From: an uncultured beta proteobacterium
Lineage (GTDB): Bacteria > Pseudomonadota > Gammaproteobacteria > Burkholderiales > Burkholderiaceae_C
Length of the DNA stretch: 8,408 nt
Assembly: GCA_903927495.1 (NCBI GenBank)
Contig: CAIYNH010000174.1
Span: 1-8,408, forward strand
Reading direction: 5' to 3'
Shown: piece by piece, positions 1 through 6,229 of the stretch
Numbering within the stretch: the first letter of the stretch is position 1
Layout of the letters: each line of letters opens with the position of its first letter
Made by a program: the position numbers and the translations under genes
Notes under the pieces: model-generated
What the model saw: the letters and a program-made list of their open reading frames with translations, nothing else
What the model was told of the DNA's origin: nothing
Database searches by the model: none

Positions 1-1054
1 ACTGACACATGTTTCAAAGAGTTTTGCTGCGGCGACAGATTCAGGTTTGGTTCGAAAAATTGTTGACGACTTTTCCACAGTCATTTTGCGGGGCGACAAG
101 GTCGGCCTGCTGGGCCCCAACGGTGCCGGAAAAACCACGCTGCTGAAATTGATTCTGGGCGAACTCAAGGCCGACCCGGCTCCCGACAGCGCACCCAAAC
201 CCGGCCCGGGTGAGAGCGCCTGGGGAACAGTGCGCCAAGGTGCCAATATCACGGTGGCTTATTTTGACCAGATGCGCAACGCGCTCGATCTGGATTCCAC
301 ACTGGAAGATTTCATCAGCCCCGGATCAGAATGGATCGAAATCGGCAACCGCCGTCAGCACGTCAAGAGTTATCTGGGTGATTTTTTGTTTTCACCAGCC
401 CGGGCCAATTCACCGGTGCGCTCACTCTCTGGTGGGGAACGCAACCGCTTGCTGCTGGCCCGTTTGTTTGCCAGACCGGCGAACGTGCTGGTGCTAGATG
501 AACCCACCAATGACCTCGACATCGACACCCTCGAACTGCTCGAAGACCTGCTGCAAAACTTTGACGGCACAGTGTTTCTGGTCAGTCACGACCGTACTTT
601 TCTGGACAACGTGGTCACTAGCACCATCGCTTTTGAAGGTGATGCACGCTGGCGCGAGTTTGAGGGCGGGGTACAGGACTGGTTGATACAAAGCAAGCGG
701 GCTCGTGAAATCGCCAAAAATAATGGACAAAAAGGCTCACAGAGCTTTAACTACGGGCGTGAGCAGCTATTAAAAACGGAGCAACAAAATAACCCTGCTC
801 CGGCCAAGCCGAGCATTGCCGCCGCGCCGCCCAAAGTCCGCAAGCTCAGCTTCAAAGAGCAGCGTGAGTTGGACTCCCTGCCGGACCTGATTGCTGGGCT
901 GGAGTCCGAACAGAAAGAAATCAACGAATTGCTGGCGGATGGCAGCCTGTACGCGGTGGACAATACCCGGGCCCTGAAACTCGCCACGCGCGGGGCCCAA
1001 ATTGACGACGAACTACTGACGGCGCTGGAGCGCTGGGAAACCCTGGGCGGTTGA
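1..1054 (+). CDS. uup: ABC-F family ATPase Uup, C-terminal part (5' end outside window)
   Basis: Cytoplasmic ABC-F protein with no membrane domain; the family acts on ribosomes, and Uup is also linked to DNA branch processing and low transposon excision. The reading frame is open from base 2 with no stop, so the gene begins before the window and the TTG at 47 is internal. The visible ~350 residues are the second nucleotide-binding domain and the tail: Walker A GPNGAGKT at 113-136, signature LSGGE at 425-439, Walker B VLVLDEP from 485, and the switch histidine of LVSHDRTF at 587-589. The segment from about 770 to the stop is charged, with a KLSFKEQRELDSLPD stretch typical of the Uup C-terminal coiled-coil region, which separates it from other ABC-F members. 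E. coli Uup has about 635 residues, so nearly half is missing here. Nothing in the visible part looks damaged. Family assignment is firm; the exact cellular role is known only from relatives. Confidence 0.93.
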   Translation, partial: LTHVSKSFAAATDSGLVRKIVDDFSTVILRGDKVGLLGPNGAGKTTLLKLILGELKADPAPDSAPKPGPGESAWGTVRQGANITVAYFDQMRNALDLDSTLEDFISPGSEWIEIGNRRQHVKSYLGDFLFSPARANSPVRSLSGGERNRLLLARLFARPANVLVLDEPTNDLDIDTLELLEDLLQNFDGTVFLVSHDRTFLDNVVTSTIAFEGDARWREFEGGVQDWLIQSKRAREIAKNNGQKGSQSFNYGREQLLKTEQQNNPAPAKPSIAAAPPKVRKLSFKEQRELDSLPDLIAGLESEQKEINELLADGSLYAVDNTRALKLATRGAQIDDELLTALERWETLGG

Positions 1055-1116
1055 CGTTGCGCGCCCGGCTTTTCATCAGCTCCGTAGTGCAACGAGGTCT
1101 TGGCCAAGGAAAATAA

Positions 1117-1599
1117 ATGCCTCTACAACTTATTCATGCGCAGTCGTTGGCTGACTCGGTGGCCGCTGCCATGTGGCCACGCGACCACACCGTGCAGACC
1201 CTGGGCATGACGCTCTTGAGCATCACGCCTGGCGGTGCGAAGGTCTGCATGCCGGTGCGAGCCGACATGGTCAACGGGCACCACATCTGCCACGGCGGCC
1301 TGATGTTCACTCTGGCCGACAGTGCCTTTGCCTACGCTTGCAACAGCTACAACCACAATACGGTGGCATCGGCCTGCCATATTGATTTTTTGGCACCCGC
1401 CAACGAGGGCGATATGCTGGAGGCCGAGGCGCTGGAGCGCTCCCGGTCTGGCCGAACCGGCGTTTATGACGTGACCGTACGTGTGCGTGGTGGCAAAATC
1501 GTGGCCTTGTTTCGCGGCAAGAGTTACCGCATCAATGGGGAAGTGATTGCAGGACTGCAGCAAGCAGCGTCCGACCCACAAAAATTGAATGAGAGATGA
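1117..1599 (+). CDS. paaI: Hydroxyphenylacetyl-CoA thioesterase PaaI
   Basis: Hotdog-fold acyl-CoA thioesterase of the aerobic phenylacetate pathway. In the family it hydrolyses hydroxyphenylacetyl-CoA and related dead-end products to recover CoA. The 160-residue protein is slightly longer than typical PaaI (about 140). The core NGHHICHGGLMFTLADSAFA at residues 53-72 carries the HGG motif (H59-G61) and the aspartate D68 at the position of the catalytic acid of E. coli PaaI; the following AYACNS also matches. The ATG at 1117 has AAGGA at 1106-1110, six bases upstream, which supports this start. The gene lies 62 bases after uup and its stop overlaps the paaK start in ATGA (1596-1599), so translation of the two is probably coupled. 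The only other option is another hotdog thioesterase, which the paaK neighbour makes unlikely. Confidence 0.9.
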   Translation: MPLQLIHAQSLADSVAAAMWPRDHTVQTLGMTLLSITPGGAKVCMPVRADMVNGHHICHGGLMFTLADSAFAYACNSYNHNTVASACHIDFLAPANEGDMLEAEALERSRSGRTGVYDVTVRVRGGKIVALFRGKSYRINGEVIAGLQQAASDPQKLNER

Positions 1600-2930
1600 C
1601 CAATATGAGCGCTAAAAAGCCACTGCCCAGTGATCTTGAACCCATCGAGACCGCCAGCCGGGATGAAATTTCTGCCTTGCAATTGCAGCGACTGCAGTGG
1701 TCAGTGCGCCACACCTATGAGAATGTGCCGCATTTCAAGGCCAAATGCGATGCCATAGGTGTGCATCCAGACGACCTGAAAACCCTGTCTGATCTGGCCA
1801 GGTTTCCATTCACCACCAAGATTGATTTGCGCGACAACTACCCTTTTGGCTTGTTTGCAGTGCCACGCACCCAGGTCGCGCGCATACACGCCTCGTCTGG
1901 CACCACCGGCAAACCGATTGTGGTGGGCTATACCCTCAAAGACATTGATACCTGGGCCAAGCTGATGGCGCGCTCAATCCGGGCCGGCGGTGGACGCTCG
2001 GGTGATATTTGCCATATAGCCTATGGGTACGGCTTGTTCACCGGCGGTCTGGGTGCCCACTACGGGGCCGAGCAGATGGGCTGCACCGTGGTGCCGATTT
2101 CGGGTGGGCAGACTGAAAAGCAGGTGCAGTTGATTCAGGATTTCAAGCCTGACATCCTGATGGCAACGCCCTCGTATTCGCTGGTGCTGGCAGAAGAATT
2201 TGAGCGCCTGGGTATTTCTCCAGAAGAAATTTCACTCAAGATCGGTTTTTTTGGTGCCGAACCCTGGGGCGAGGGCATGCGCGGCGAGATTGAGCAAAAG
2301 CTGGGCCTGGATGCCATTGACATTTACGGTTTGACCGAAGTCATTGGTCCAGGCGTGGCCTGCGAATGCATCGAATCCAAAGACGGACCGGTGATCTGGG
2401 AGGACCATTTTTACCCTGAAATCATTAACCCCGAAACCGGTGAAGTGGTGCCTGACGGGGAGGCCGGGGAACTGGTGTTTACCTCCCTCTCCAAGGAAGC
2501 CATGCCGGTAATTCGCTACCGCACTCGCGACCTGACGCGACTGTTGCCACCTACCTCACGCAGTTTCAGGCGGATAGACCGCATCACCGGGCGCTCCGAC
2601 GACATGCTGATCATTCGCGGCGTGAATGTTTTTCCGACCCAGATTGAAGAGCAGATATTGCGCGACAAGCGACTCTCCGGCAATTACCAGATTTTCCTCA
2701 GCCGCGATGCTCACCTTGATCAGGTGGAAGTGCGTTGCGAATTGCAGCGCGAGGTCTCCGCCAATTTGTCGGCCCAAGAGATCGCCGCCATTGGCAAGGA
2801 ATTGCAGCATCACATCAAGACCAATATTGGTATTTCCACCCGCATCACCGTGCTCAAGTTTGACTCAATTCCTCGCACCGTGACTGGCAAGGCGCGCCGT
2901 CTGTTTGACGAGCGACCGAAACTTGTTTGA
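1596..2930 (+). CDS. paaK: Phenylacetate-CoA ligase PaaK
   Basis: AMP-forming ligase that converts phenylacetate, ATP and CoA to phenylacetyl-CoA, the entry step of the pathway, in the cytoplasm. The 444 residues are close to the family length of about 435-440. Visible motifs are LEPIETASRDE at 14-24 (near-identical in E. coli PaaK), the phosphate-binding SSGTTGKP at 100-107, IYGLTE at 243-248, RTRDL at 309-313, the hinge region GRSDDMLIIRGVNVFP at 332-347, and PRTVTGK near the end with lysine 432 as the likely adenylation lysine. The ATG at 1596 overlaps the paaI stop. A second in-frame ATG at 1605 (protein starting MSAKKPLP) fits family N-termini as well and has GAGAG at 1591-1595 at good spacing, so the true start may be nine bases later. 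The ring-epoxidase genes that use its product are elsewhere. Confidence 0.94.
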   Translation: MTNMSAKKPLPSDLEPIETASRDEISALQLQRLQWSVRHTYENVPHFKAKCDAIGVHPDDLKTLSDLARFPFTTKIDLRDNYPFGLFAVPRTQVARIHASSGTTGKPIVVGYTLKDIDTWAKLMARSIRAGGGRSGDICHIAYGYGLFTGGLGAHYGAEQMGCTVVPISGGQTEKQVQLIQDFKPDILMATPSYSLVLAEEFERLGISPEEISLKIGFFGAEPWGEGMRGEIEQKLGLDAIDIYGLTEVIGPGVACECIESKDGPVIWEDHFYPEIINPETGEVVPDGEAGELVFTSLSKEAMPVIRYRTRDLTRLLPPTSRSFRRIDRITGRSDDMLIIRGVNVFPTQIEEQILRDKRLSGNYQIFLSRDAHLDQVEVRCELQREVSANLSAQEIAAIGKELQHHIKTNIGISTRITVLKFDSIPRTVTGKARRLFDERPKLV

Positions 2931-2998
2931 GGTCAATGAAGGGCCTGGTAACCTAGCAAGAATGCGTTATTACTTTTAACCACAATGGAGACAAAAAG

Positions 2999-4144
2999 AT
3001 GAAATTTGGTATCAATAAACTACTGACTGCCGCAGCTTTGGCGTTGGGCACTTTGGGCGCTTTTGCGGCGGATCCGATCAAGATCGGTTCGGTCTTGTCA
3101 GTCACCGGTCCGGCCGCATTTCTGGGCGATCCAGAACTCAAGACCTTGCAAATGTATGTGGAAGACATCAACAAAAAAGGCGGTGTGCTCGGTCGTCAGT
3201 TGCAATTAGTGCACTACGATGATGGCAGTGATGCCGGCAAGGCCAATGGTTTCGCCAAGCGTTTGATCGATGACGACTTGGTTGATGTGATTGTGGGTGG
3301 CACCACCACCGGCTCCACCATGTCGATGGTGCCTCTGGTCGAAAAAGCCAACATTCCGTTTATCTCGCTGGCCGGAGCTGTGGTGATCGTTGAGCCGGTG
3401 AAAAAATGGGTATTCAAAACCCCACATACTGATCGCATGGCCGCTGAGAAAGTTTTTGATGACCTCAAGAAGCGTGGCCTGACCAAAGTTGCCCTGCTGT
3501 CTGAAACCAGTGGTTTTGGTCAATCCGGCAAAAAAGAAACCGAAGCTGTTGCCACCAAATACGGCATGACCCTGGTGGCCAACGAAACCTATGGTCCCAA
3601 AGACACTGATATCAGCCCACAGTTGACAAAAATTCGCAATACTGCCGGGGTTCAAGCGGTGTTTGTGTTTGGCATGGGTCAGGGTCCGGCCATTGTCACC
3701 AAAAACTACAAACAACTCGGCATTACCCTGCCACTGTACCAATCACATGGTGTCGCCTCCGAGGAGTACATCAAGCTCGCCGGCCCCGCGGCTGAAGGCG
3801 TGCGCCTGCCAGCAGCCTCCTTACTGATTGCCGACAAACTGGCCGCTAACGATCCGCAAAAACCGCTGGTTACGGGCTACACCAAGTCCTTCAACGACAA
3901 ATGGAAAACCGATGTGTCAACCTTTGGTGGCCACGCCTATGACGGTTTGATGCTGGCGGTTGATGCCATCAAGCGTGCCAATTCGACCGACAAGAGCAAA
4001 GTACGTGATGCCATCGAAGCCACCAAAGCTTTCATTGGTACCGGCGGTATGGTGAATATGTCAGCGACTGACCACATGGGTCTGGACTTGTCGGCCTTTA
4101 ACCTGCTTGAAATCAAAAACGGTGACTGGGCGCTGGCTAAATAG
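2999..4144 (+). CDS. Periplasmic substrate-binding protein, branched-chain amino acid/amide ABC family (LivK-like)
   Basis: Exported ligand-binding component of a HAAT-type ABC importer (Peripla_BP_6-like fold), 381 residues. The N-terminus is a clear Sec signal peptide: K7, a hydrophobic stretch LLTAAALALGTLG, then AFA-AD with probable cleavage after residue 23. The mature start DPIKIGSVLSVTGPAAFLGDP and later DINKKGGVLGRQLQL and VDVIVGGTTTGSTMSMVP are characteristic of the family. Relatives bind branched-chain amino acids, amides, urea or aromatic acids, so the ligand cannot be fixed; phenylacetate or another aromatic acid is a guess from its place 68 bases after paaK. GGAG at 2987-2990 supports the ATG at 2999. 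No permease or ATPase gene lies beside it: the next gene is convergent. It may therefore serve a transporter encoded elsewhere. A hairpin follows directly after the stop. Confidence 0.88.
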   Translation: MKFGINKLLTAAALALGTLGAFAADPIKIGSVLSVTGPAAFLGDPELKTLQMYVEDINKKGGVLGRQLQLVHYDDGSDAGKANGFAKRLIDDDLVDVIVGGTTTGSTMSMVPLVEKANIPFISLAGAVVIVEPVKKWVFKTPHTDRMAAEKVFDDLKKRGLTKVALLSETSGFGQSGKKETEAVATKYGMTLVANETYGPKDTDISPQLTKIRNTAGVQAVFVFGMGQGPAIVTKNYKQLGITLPLYQSHGVASEEYIKLAGPAAEGVRLPAASLLIADKLAANDPQKPLVTGYTKSFNDKWKTDVSTFGGHAYDGLMLAVDAIKRANSTDKSKVRDAIEATKAFIGTGGMVNMSATDHMGLDLSAFNLLEIKNGDWALAK

Positions 4145-4149
4145 GCCGC

Positions 4150-4169
4150 TGGGTGGCATTTGCCACCCA
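4150..4169 (+). terminator. Hairpin just after the binding-protein gene; possible terminator or 3' end stabiliser
   Basis: TGGGTGGC at 4150-4157 pairs perfectly with GCCACCCA at 4162-4169 around an ATTT loop, giving an 8-base-pair GC-rich stem that starts five bases after the stop codon. No T run follows, so it is not a canonical intrinsic terminator. It may protect the mRNA 3' end or act together with another factor. The stem itself is certain; the role is inferred from position. Confidence 0.45.
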
Positions 4170-4181
4170 CCGACTCACTTC

Positions 4182-4200
4182 AACCTTGGTTCCTCAGTTG
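4182..4200 (+). repeat. Left terminal inverted repeat of the candidate element
   Basis: The 19 bases match the reverse complement of 4401-4419 at 17 positions, differing only at 4187 and 4189. The inner 11 bases TTCCTCAGTTG are identical between the arms. With a one-base bulge the similarity runs on inward for about three more bases (ACC against GGT). Confidence 0.75.
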
Positions 4201-4232
4201 ACCGCTTGTTCTCAACTGTAAGTGCTGAGGAA
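4190..4232 (+). repeat. Left-end hairpin with two competing pairings
   Basis: TTCCTCAG (4190-4197) is perfectly complementary to CTGAGGAA (4225-4232), an 8-base-pair outer stem. CAGTTGA (4195-4201) is also perfectly complementary to TCAACTG (4212-4218), a 7-base-pair inner stem. The two share 4195-4197, so they cannot both form fully. The segment 4213-4232 resembles the right-end repeat core CAACTGAGGAA split by nine extra bases. T runs at 4240-4244 and 4249-4254 follow, so a role in ending + strand transcripts is possible but the spacing is not canonical. Confidence 0.6.
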
Positions 4233-4281
4233 AATTGACTTTTTCGGATTTTTTAAAGTTCACCCATTGAGTGATGGCGCT

Positions 4282-4399
4282 ACGCACCCGACTGAGCCAC
4301 TGGCAACGCGCCTGTGGTCGTTGCTTCTCCTTGCAGGCAGGAGCCCGCTGCGTCGTCGCGCCTACCCAGACGCGCCACCAGTGGCCCACTCGGGCGGGT
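4282..4399 (-). ncRNA. Long palindromic stem-loop, predicted to fold in - strand RNA (3' UTR of the BKACE operon)
   Basis: The arms 4282-4314 and 4367-4399 align in reverse complement over 33 positions: 25 Watson-Crick pairs, two true mismatches (4284/4397 and 4292/4389) and six A/C oppositions on the + strand (4286/4395, 4295/4386, 4304/4377, 4305/4376, 4306/4375, 4311/4370). Each A/C becomes a U-G or G-U pair on the - strand, so - strand RNA can pair at 31 of 33 positions. The 52-base interior carries a small apical hairpin, CTCCT at 4327-4331 with AGGAG at 4339-4343. The - strand is the sense of the BKACE gene ending at 4419, so this would lie in its 3' untranslated RNA. Whether it is an independent RNA, a processing signal or just part of a mobile element is open. 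Confidence 0.55.
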
Positions 4400-4400
4400 C

Positions 4401-4419
4401 CAACTGAGGAATCTAGGTT
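4401..4419 (-). repeat. Right terminal inverted repeat, ending on the BKACE stop codon
   Basis: This is the partner of 4182-4200. Its outermost base, 4419, is also the last base of the TGA stop (4419-4421) of the - strand BKACE gene, so the repeat begins exactly where the gene ends. Confidence 0.75.
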
Positions 4420-5357
4420 CAAAACCCGACCTGGTCACGGCCCTTGAGCTTGAGCATGCTCCGGGCTTCGTCCGGGGTTGCCACTTCCATCGACAGCGCT
4501 TCGATGATGCTGCGAATGCGTCGGACCTGGTCGGCATTGGTTTTAGCCAGGGACTTGGGGCCATCCCACAGCGAATCCTCAATGCCGACGCGGCAATTAC
4601 CACCCATGATGGCTGACATGGTGATCAGCGGCATCTGGTTGCGACCGGCCCCCAGCACCGACCACACGTAATCGTCACCAAACAGACGGTCGGCGGTACG
4701 CTTCATCTGCATCACATCTTCCGGGTGCGGGCCAATGCCGCCCAGCAGACCGAACACCGATTGGATAAAGAGTGGCGGCTTGACGATCTGACGCTCCAGA
4801 AAGTGCGCCGCGGTGTAGAGGTGACCAATGTCGTAGCACTCGATTTCGAAGCGGGTCTGGTTGGCCGCACATGATTCAAGGATGTACTGAATGTCTTTGA
4901 AGGTGTTTTTAAAAATACGCTCATCGGAGCCTGCCAGATAAGGCACTTCCCAGTCGTGCTTCCAATCCTTGTAGCGCGGCAGCATCGGGTACATGCCAAA
5001 GTTCATCGACCCCATGTTGAGAGAAGCTACCTCAGGTTTGAGTTGCAAGGTCGGCTGCAAGCGCTCTTCAATGCTCATGGTGGGTGAACCCCCGGTGGTG
5101 AAGTTGATCACCACATCGCTGCGACTGGCGATGTCTGGGGCAAATTCACGAAAGTACTTGGGGTCTTGGGTGGGGCGCCCATCCACCGGGTCGCGCGCGT
5201 GCAGGTGCACGATAGCGGCACCGGCTTGGGCGGCACCAACGGCTGCGTCGGCAATCTCCTTGGGTGTGATCGGCAGGTACGGCGACATGGTCGGCGTATG
5301 AATGGCTCCCGTCACGGCGCAGGTGATGATGACTTTGCGGTTTTGGCGAAGTGCCAT
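4419..5357 (-). CDS. Beta-keto acid cleavage enzyme (BKACE, DUF849; 3-keto-5-aminohexanoate cleavage family)
   Basis: Zinc-dependent TIM-barrel enzyme. Family members condense a beta-keto acid with acetyl-CoA, releasing acetoacetate and a CoA ester two carbons shorter; the founding member, Kce, acts in lysine fermentation. The protein has 312 residues from the chosen start. Visible are KVIITCAVTGAIHTP at 8-22, the metal motif HLHARDP with H51 and H53, NFTTGGSPTMS, and CRVGIED near the C-terminus, whose glutamate matches the third zinc ligand and whose arginine and aspartate match catalytic residues. An ATG at 5372 is in frame, but a strong AAGGAG at 5364-5369 lies six bases before the ATG at 5357, so 5357 is preferred (MALRQNRK). 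It is the last gene of the - strand set, 45 bases after the cyclase gene. Substrate chain identity is unknown; Kce itself is unlikely because no lysine-fermentation neighbours are seen. Confidence 0.9.
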   Translation of the reverse strand: MALRQNRKVIITCAVTGAIHTPTMSPYLPITPKEIADAAVGAAQAGAAIVHLHARDPVDGRPTQDPKYFREFAPDIASRSDVVINFTTGGSPTMSIEERLQPTLQLKPEVASLNMGSMNFGMYPMLPRYKDWKHDWEVPYLAGSDERIFKNTFKDIQYILESCAANQTRFEIECYDIGHLYTAAHFLERQIVKPPLFIQSVFGLLGGIGPHPEDVMQMKRTADRLFGDDYVWSVLGAGRNQMPLITMSAIMGGNCRVGIEDSLWDGPKSLAKTNADQVRRIRSIIEALSMEVATPDEARSMLKLKGRDQVGF

Positions 5358-5363
5358 GGCGAT

Positions 5364-5369
5364 CTCCTT
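5364..5369 (-). promoter_or_regulatory. Ribosome binding site that fixes the BKACE start
   Basis: AAGGAG on the - strand, six bases before the ATG at 5357. It lies inside the extra codons that the longer start at 5372 would translate, which argues for the shorter protein. Confidence 0.75.
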
Positions 5370-5402
5370 CAAAGGTGTTGAAAATGGGGCAGTGCAAGTG
5401 CT

Positions 5403-6206
5403 TTAAATGCCGTTCAATCGGTCATCAAATATGGCCACAGCGCGGGTCCAACCGGCCGAAGCACCGCGAATTTTGTGGGGGAAACATGAGATGTAAAAAC
5501 CGGTGGGAGGCAACACCTCCAGGTTATGCAGCTTCTCCAGATGGCAATAGCCGATGTCACGCCCGGCCTTGTGGCCTTCCCAAATCAGGGCGGCATCATG
5601 CGATTCGCTGTACTTTTTGGCCGTGTGAACAAACGGCGCGTCCCAGCTCCAGGCATCGGTACCGGTCAGGCGCACACCGCGCTCCAGCAAGTACATGGTG
5701 GCCTCATAACCCATGCCACAACCTGAGGCGACATAGTCTGGCTGGCCGTAGCGGGAACCCGCACGGGTGTTGATCACCACAATTTCCAGCGGAGACAGCG
5801 TGTGCCCAATGCGTTTGAGCTCGGCCTCGACCTCGGCGGCGCTGACCACGTAACCATCGGGCAACTGGCTGAAATCAAGTTTCACACCAGGCTGGAAACA
5901 CCACTCAAGGGGCACCTCGTCGATGGCAATAGCCCGCTCTTGATGCCCCAGCGCCTTGTTCATGGTGCTGTGAAAGTGAAACGGCGCATCCAGGTGGGTG
6001 CCGTTGTGGGTGGTCAGATTGACCAGCTCCACGGCCCAGCCTTCACCATCCGGCAAGTCCTCCTTTTTCAGGCCCGGGAAAAAGGGCGCGATTTGGGCGA
6101 AGGTGTTTTCGTGGGTCATGTAGTCGATCTTGGGCGCAAAGGCGGGTGGATCACTCAGCACATCGTTTTCAAGGTAGATCGACAGGTCAACAAATTTGCG
6201 GGTCAT
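5403..6206 (-). CDS. Cyclase-family metal-dependent hydrolase (kynurenine formamidase-like, PF04199)
   Basis: Hydrolase of the family that includes N-formylkynurenine formamidase (KynB) and isatin hydrolase, enzymes that open amide or lactam bonds with a divalent metal. The 267-residue protein contains the hallmark HNGTHLDAPFHF at 67-78, with H67, H71, D73 and H77 as predicted metal and catalytic residues. Later, TGTDAWSWD (181-189), HLEKLHNLEVLPPTGF (222-237, with the conserved glutamate E224) and a C-terminal FPHKIRGASAGWTRAVAIF match the family. It is clearly longer than KynB (about 208), so it belongs to a longer subgroup and need not act on kynurenine. The ATG at 6206 is preferred over 6335: homology begins at MTRKFVDLSIYL, GGAG lies at 6217-6220, and the longer form would overlap the upstream gene by over 100 bases. 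No kynureninase or tryptophan dioxygenase gene is nearby. Confidence 0.88.
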   Translation of the reverse strand: MTRKFVDLSIYLENDVLSDPPAFAPKIDYMTHENTFAQIAPFFPGLKKEDLPDGEGWAVELVNLTTHNGTHLDAPFHFHSTMNKALGHQERAIAIDEVPLEWCFQPGVKLDFSQLPDGYVVSAAEVEAELKRIGHTLSPLEIVVINTRAGSRYGQPDYVASGCGMGYEATMYLLERGVRLTGTDAWSWDAPFVHTAKKYSESHDAALIWEGHKAGRDIGYCHLEKLHNLEVLPPTGFYISCFPHKIRGASAGWTRAVAIFDDRLNGI

Positions 6207-6229
6207 GGTGGTACTACTCCGGGAATGGT

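Larger units (their letters stand above)
4182..4419. mobile_element. Candidate miniature inverted-repeat element (MITE-like), non-coding
   Basis: A 238-base non-coding stretch is framed by imperfect terminal inverted repeats: left 4182-4200 (AACCTTGGTTCCTCAGTTG) and right 4401-4419, whose reverse complement is AACCTAGATTCCTCAGTTG. These match at 17 of 19 positions with an uninterrupted 11-base core. Inside are a left-end hairpin, two short T runs (4240-4244, 4249-4254) and a long palindrome at 4282-4399. No open frame in it resembles a known protein, and none has a convincing ribosome binding site, so no transposase is present. It exactly fills most of the gap between two convergent genes. 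No clean target duplication is visible; CTTGG (4185-4189) against CTAGG (4413-4417) is the best and only 4/5. I recognise no named family. A chromosomal intergenic repeat of the REP/BIME kind is the main alternative. Confidence 0.5.

Noticed and set aside
1055..1094. CGTTGC (1055-1060) and GCAACG (1089-1094) as a terminator after uup
   Set aside because: It is a six-pair stem with a 28-base loop and no T run, well within chance expectation.
3206..3742. Long open frame on the - strand inside the binding-protein gene (178 codons)
   Set aside because: It lies wholly antisense to a well-supported gene, its translation is low-complexity and family-free, and it looks like a codon-bias shadow.
4235..4263. 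TTGACT at 4235-4240 as a -35 box of a + strand promoter
   Set aside because: No acceptable -10 hexamer is found 16-18 bases downstream and no + strand gene follows.
4185..4417. Target-site duplication CTTGG / CTAGG flanking an inner core of the element
   Set aside because: Only four of five bases match, and it requires placing the right boundary one base outside the perfect core; too weak to claim.
4180..4422. Short open frames on both strands within the candidate element (for example 4222-4407 + and 4180-4422 -)
   Set aside because: The translations have no recognisable motif, no good ribosome binding site was seen, and the region is dominated by inverted repeats, so it is treated as non-coding.
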